Shown: piece by piece, positions 61,021 to 64,000 of the stretch
Position numbering within the stretch: position 1 is the stretch's first letter
How the letters are laid out: the number at the start of each line of letters is the position of its first letter
Origin: CADCUY01 sp964242735
GTDB lineage: Bacteria; Actinomycetota; Actinomycetes; Actinomycetales; Quadrisphaeraceae
Direction: 5' to 3'
Assembly: GCA_964242735.1 (NCBI GenBank)
Contig: CAXTAK010000009.1
Location: 60,782-124,781 of the forward strand
Length of the DNA: 64,000 nt
Translations under genes and position numbers: made by a program
Notes under the pieces: model-generated
The model's input: the letters and a program-made list of their open reading frames with translations, nothing else
What the model was told of the DNA's origin: nothing
Database searches by the model: none

Positions 61021-61948
61021 GTGCCCCGTTCCCGCCGTCCCCCCACTCCCGCGGTGCCCGCCCTCAGCGCGTCGGTGCTCCCGGCGGCACCGGCCGTGGC
61101 CGCGCCGTCCGCGGCTGCCGGCGCCTCCGACGGCGCCTCCGGGGGCGGGCCGGCGCTGAGGGTGTGGCCCGGCGCGAAGGTGTCCGAGCCGGCACTGAGC
61201 CGCGGGGGTCCGGACCTGCTGCAGGGCGAGGAGCCCACATCGGTGAGCGCCGCGGGCAGCATCGTCGTGGACACCCACGTCCACGTCATCGCCGAGGACG
61301 GCACGCGCGGGGAGCTGCCTCGGCCAGTCCGAGGTCGACGCCCAGGTGGAGGTGCTCGGCGACGCCTTCGCCGGTGCTCAGAGCGGGGCGGCCGCGGCCA
61401 CGCCCTTCCGGTCCACCGCGGTGGCGACGGACTGGAGCGTGCGGCCGGAGTGGTACGACCTGGCGCCGGGCAGCGCCGCCGAGCGGGAGGCCGGGACCGC
61501 GCTGCGCCGCGGTGGTGACGACGCGCTCGACGTCCACCCGAGCGACCTCGGCGGTGGGCTGCTGGGGTACGCCGTCTTCCCCCAGCAGGGCGGGGCGAGC
61601 AAGCCGTGGGAGGGCGGGGTGGTGGTGCTCGACGAGTCGGTGCCCGGCGGGGCGGTGGCCCCCTACGACGAGGGCGACGCGCTGACCCACGAGGTCGGCC
61701 ACTGGCTCGGGCTCCACCACACCTCCCAGGGCGGGTGCTCGACGGCGGACGACCGCGTCAGCGACACCCCCGCGGTGGCCGCCCCGGCGTCCGGGTGCCC
61801 CACCGGCGGCAGGGACACCTGCGTGGAGGACGCCGGCCTCGACCCGGTGGAGGACTCCGTGGACCACTCCGACGTCGCGTGCGTGGTGGCGTTCACGTCC
61901 GGCCGGGCCGCGCGCATGGATGCGGTGTGGAAGGCGTTCAGGGCCTGA
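61021..61948 (+). pseudogene. Frameshifted pappalysin-type (M43) zinc metalloprotease
   Basis: The 5' part (61021 to about 61315) encodes a signal-like N-terminus and ...SIVVDTHVHVIAEDGTRGEL. After a shift of +1 between about 61305 and 61335 the next frame continues QSEVDAQVEVLGDAFAGAQSG and runs to 61948. The zinc motif HEVGHWLGLHH is intact. The usual Met-turn with Met-Asp-Tyr-Ser is changed to Val-Asp-His-Ser, and the following Cys-Met is Cys-Val. Thus both reading frame and a key structural motif are damaged. A GGAGG site still precedes the GTG at 61021. A sequencing error could explain the frameshift but not the Met-turn loss. Confidence 0.7.
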
Positions 61949-62009
61949 CGGGGTCGCCAGGCGCTCCTGCTCCTCCGACACCGGCCGGAGGCGGTGGGAG
62001 ACTGGCCCG

Positions 62010-62573
62010 GTGAGCCAGCCGATCGGCACCCCGGGACGACCCGCCGCGCCGGCCCGGCGGCGCGGCGCGGGCACGGCGTCCGACATGGTGCGCTCCCTGG
62101 TCGTGATCGGTGTGCTGGTCGCCATCGTCTTCCTGGCCCTGCCGCGCCCGCGGGGGCGCATCGAGCAGCCCGTCGACGTCGCCGCGTCCGTCCGCGACGC
62201 GCAGGCGGCGGGCCTGCCCGCGCTCGAGCCGGTGGTGCCGGAGGGGTGGCGGGCCAACGCGGCGACCTTCGAGCCCGACGTGGTCGAGGGACTTCCCACG
62301 TGGAGCGTGGGCTACCTGCTGCCCGACGACTCCTTCGCCGGGGTGCGCACCACCGCGGGGGCCACCCCGGCGTGGCTGGACGGGGTGACGTCCGCGGGTG
62401 AGGCGGACGGCGAGCGCGAGGTCGCCGGCCAGGTGTGGCAGGAGCTGGCCTCCGGGACGGGCACGCGCCGGCGCAGCCTGGTGCTGGTCACCGACCAGGT
62501 CACCACGGTGGTGACCGGCACCGCCGACGACGACGAGCTCGACGAGCTGGCCGCGGCGGTCGTCCCGAGCTGA
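62010..62573 (+). CDS. DUF4245 membrane-anchored protein
   Basis: A 187-aa protein with a basic N-terminus, one membrane helix (MVRSLVVIGVLVAIVFLALPRPRGR, residues 30-48) and an exported domain. VDVAASVRDAQAAGLPALEPVVPEGWRANAATFEP and TWSVGYLLPDDSFAGVRTTAGATPAWLDGVTSAGE are typical of DUF4245, an actinobacterial family adjacent to glpX (Rv1100). The WRANAATFEP and W-x-V-G-Y stretches are the best markers. The GTG at 62010 lies 6 nt after GAGACT, a probable leaderless start. Function is unknown. It converges with glpX. Confidence 0.85.
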   Translation: MSQPIGTPGRPAAPARRRGAGTASDMVRSLVVIGVLVAIVFLALPRPRGRIEQPVDVAASVRDAQAAGLPALEPVVPEGWRANAATFEPDVVEGLPTWSVGYLLPDDSFAGVRTTAGATPAWLDGVTSAGEADGEREVAGQVWQELASGTGTRRRSLVLVTDQVTTVVTGTADDDELDELAAAVVPS

Positions 62574-62682
62574 CCGCCACCGCGGGAGCGGGGCCGTGCG
62601 CTGGTCCGCCGCCCGGGGCCGCCGCCGCACCGCGTCGACCTCCACCCGAGCGCGTTCCCGGAGCTCGACGTCGTGCTGGGGG

Positions 62683-63708
62683 CTAGTGGGCCTCGTGGGC
62701 GTCGCGGTCGCCGGCGTCGGTGTACGCGTGCAGCTTGCTCAGCCGGTGCTCGGCGCGGACGGTGCGGATGGTGCCCGACCTGCTGCGCGTGACGATCGAC
62801 TCGGTCTCGATGCTGTCACGCCCGTAGCGCACACCCCTCACCAGCTCGCCGTCGGTGATGCCGGTGAGCACGAAGAAGATGTGCTCACCGGTCACGAGGT
62901 CTCCGGTGCTGAGGATCTGGTCGAGATCCAACCCCGCATCGAGCGCCTTCGCCCGCTCGGCGTCGTCGGTGGGGGCCAGCTTGGCCTGGATGGTGCCGCC
63001 GAGGCAGGCGATCGCGCAGGCGCTGATGATCCCCTCGGGAGTGCCGCCGATGCCGAGCAGCATGTCGACGCCGCTGCCCTCACGCACCGCCAGCACCGAC
63101 CCGGCGACGTCGCCGTCGGGGATCAACCGGATGCGCGCGCCCGCCTCCCGCACCTGGGCGACCAGCCCCTGGTGGCGCGGCCGGTCCAGGACCATCACGG
63201 TCACGTCGGAGGAGCGGATGCCCTTGGCCCTGGCCAGGCGGCGGATGTTCTCCTTCACCGGGAGCCGGATGTCGACGTCCTCGGCGGCCTCGGGGCCCAC
63301 GACCAGCTTGTCCATGTAGAAGACGGCGCTGGGGTCGAACATGGCGCCCCTCTCGGCGACGGCGAGCACCGCGATGGCCCCGCCCATGCCCTGGGCGGTC
63401 AGGCGTGTGCCGTCGACGGGGTCGACCGCGACGTCGCACGCGGGGCCGGTCCCGTCGCCGACGACCTCGCCGTTGAAGAGCATCGGGGCGTCGTCCTTCT
63501 CGCCCTCGCCGATGACCACGGTGCCGGTCATCTGCACCGTGGAGATGATCGAGCGCATGGCGTTGACCGCCGCGCCGTCCGCGGCGTTCTTGTCGCCGCG
63601 ACCCACCCACCGGCCGGCGGACATGGCGGCCGCCTCGGTGGCGCGGACGAGCTCGAGCGCCAGGTTGCGGTCGGGGTGCAGGGTGTCGGTGTCGGGCAGG
63701 TCGGCCAT
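62683..63708 (-). CDS. glpX: Class II fructose-1,6-bisphosphatase
   Basis: A 341-aa gluconeogenic enzyme hydrolysing fructose-1,6-bisphosphate. RNLALELVRATEAAAMSAGRWVGRGDKNAADGAAVNAMR opens the fold. VVIGEGEKDDAPMLFNGE and ACDVAVDPVDGTRLTAQGMGGAIAVLA contain the metal and phosphate ligands of the class II family (lithium-sensitive fold). IRLIPDGDVAGSVLAVREGSGVDMLLGIGGTPEGIISACAI is a hallmark block. The ATG has GAGGAG 4 nt upstream. The palindrome AACCCTAGGGTG (63753-63764) contains TAGGGT on both strands and is the likely promoter, giving a leader of about 40 nt. Confidence 0.95.
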   Translation of the reverse strand: MADLPDTDTLHPDRNLALELVRATEAAAMSAGRWVGRGDKNAADGAAVNAMRSIISTVQMTGTVVIGEGEKDDAPMLFNGEVVGDGTGPACDVAVDPVDGTRLTAQGMGGAIAVLAVAERGAMFDPSAVFYMDKLVVGPEAAEDVDIRLPVKENIRRLARAKGIRSSDVTVMVLDRPRHQGLVAQVREAGARIRLIPDGDVAGSVLAVREGSGVDMLLGIGGTPEGIISACAIACLGGTIQAKLAPTDDAERAKALDAGLDLDQILSTGDLVTGEHIFFVLTGITDGELVRGVRYGRDSIETESIVTRSRSGTIRTVRAEHRLSKLHAYTDAGDRDAHEAH

Positions 63709-63753
63709 GGCTCTCCTCAGCGCGAGCGATGACGGGGGTGGCCCGTCGCTGGA

Positions 63754-63763
63754 ACCCTAGGGT
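63754..63763. promoter_or_regulatory. Palindromic -10 region upstream of glpX
   Basis: ACCCTAGGGT reads TAGGGT on both strands. The minus-strand box (63759-63754) fits glpX. The plus-strand copy could fire toward the repeat region at the window end. Confidence 0.4.
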
Positions 63764-63822
63764 GCCCGACGTGTCCGGGGTGTCCCCTGCTGGACGTGAC
63801 CGACGCCCGGATGGCCTTGCCT

Positions 63823-63874
63823 GGAGGGGTCCCTGCCCGTGGTGGCGCACGGAGGGGTCTCATGCCTGTGGTGG
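63823..63874. repeat. Imperfect 28-bp tandem repeat upstream of glpX
   Basis: GGAGGGGTCCCTGCCCGTGG (from 63823) and GGAGGGGTCTCATGCCTGTG (from 63851) are near-copies offset by 28 bp. They precede the microsatellite. Confidence 0.55.
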
Positions 63875-63885
63875 TGCTGCTCACT

Positions 63886-64000
63886 GTGGCCCGTGCCCGT
63901 GCCCGTGCCCGTGCCCGTGCCCGTGCCATGCCCGTGCCATGCCCGTGCCGTGCCGTGCCGTGCCGTGCCGTGCCGTGCCGTGCCGTGCCGTGCCGTGCCG
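63886..64000. repeat. GTGCCC hexamer then GTGCC pentamer microsatellite at the window edge
   Basis: About six copies of the hexamer CCCGTG run from 63889 to 63925. Two GTGCCATGCCC transition units follow, then at least eleven copies of the pentamer GTGCC from about 63945 to the last base, continuing beyond the window. No gene was recognised over it within the window. Pentamer tracts change reading frame when they slip. Confidence 0.85.

Noticed and set aside
62574..62682. Possible small gene between DUF4245 and glpX
   Set aside because: Arg/Ser-rich frame without start context or domain; it overlaps the end of glpX and looks like a shadow.

Overview
The window is 64 kb of very GC-rich, densely packed bacterial chromosome. 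Several features point to an actinobacterium (Actinomycetota). GTG starts are common, genes are coupled by 4-base GTGA overlaps, and many start codons sit 6 to 8 nt after a TANNNT-like -10 box, as in leaderless transcripts. The gene content agrees: mycothiol S-conjugate amidase (mca), DUF4307, DUF4245, a PapA-like acyltransferase and a MocR regulator. Gene order around cbs-metB-greA-DUF4307-mca-(small gene)-hlyIII-uppS and fumC-glpX-DUF4245 matches, from memory, the Mycobacterium tuberculosis Rv1077-Rv1086 and Rv1098c-Rv1100 neighbourhoods. The genus cannot be fixed from the sequence; a Kineosporiaceae-like organism is a guess. No phage, transposon, CRISPR array or rRNA was found. Three runs of 100 N (456-555, 3012-3111, 52733-52832) are scaffold gaps of unknown true size, and all fall in Pro/Thr/Ala-rich repetitive coding sequence.

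Region 1 (1-15.6 kb) is an exopolysaccharide locus of Wzx/Wzy type. A rightward operon holds a polyprenyl-phosphate sugar-1-phosphate transferase, a flippase and a GT4. A leftward four-gene operon starts at 11140 and holds a Wzz/BY-kinase-like protein with a degraded Walker A motif, a GT2, a Wzy-like polymerase and a GT4. Two secreted parallel beta-helix (pectate-lyase-like) proteins and two more GT4 enzymes flank it.

Region 2 (15.6-27.2 kb) carries a phytoene-desaturase-like oxidoreductase, exopolyphosphatase, a GT-C membrane glycosyltransferase, mannose-6-phosphate isomerase, a 744-residue protein made of two near-identical GT2 modules, a polyprenol-phosphate mannosyltransferase, a family-5 uracil-DNA glycosylase, a hexapeptide acyltransferase and a type II NADH dehydrogenase. 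Mannose supply (manA) and the lipid-linked mannose donor enzyme could feed glycan synthesis.

Region 3 (27.2-42.1 kb) is mostly conserved housekeeping: an odd tRNA with a UAA anticodon, a Bax-inhibitor-1-like protein, cbs, PsiE, MocR, msrA, metB, an AI-2E family transporter, greA, DUF4307, mca, a LysM protein, hemolysin III, uppS, a secreted transglycosylase and a small Cys/His protein. uppS supplies prenyl carriers for wall and exopolysaccharide synthesis.

Region 4 (42.1-57.0 kb) is a second surface-glycan locus: a tandem-GT2 protein, a large polytopic membrane protein, two secreted GH16 enzymes, a secreted PIG-L deacetylase carrying two identical carbohydrate-binding-like modules, a second flippase, a GT4, a condensation-like acyltransferase coupled to an exported alpha/beta hydrolase, and a GT2. 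It has no priming transferase of its own, so it may depend on the one at 1498-2958. GTCAC palindromes and direct repeats recur in its three longest intergenic regions and suggest common regulation.

Region 5 (57.0-64.0 kb) holds fumC, a spermidine-synthase-like protein, beta-carbonic anhydrase, a PfkB kinase, a frameshifted pappalysin-type metalloprotease, DUF4245 and glpX. It ends in a hexamer/pentamer microsatellite that runs off the window.
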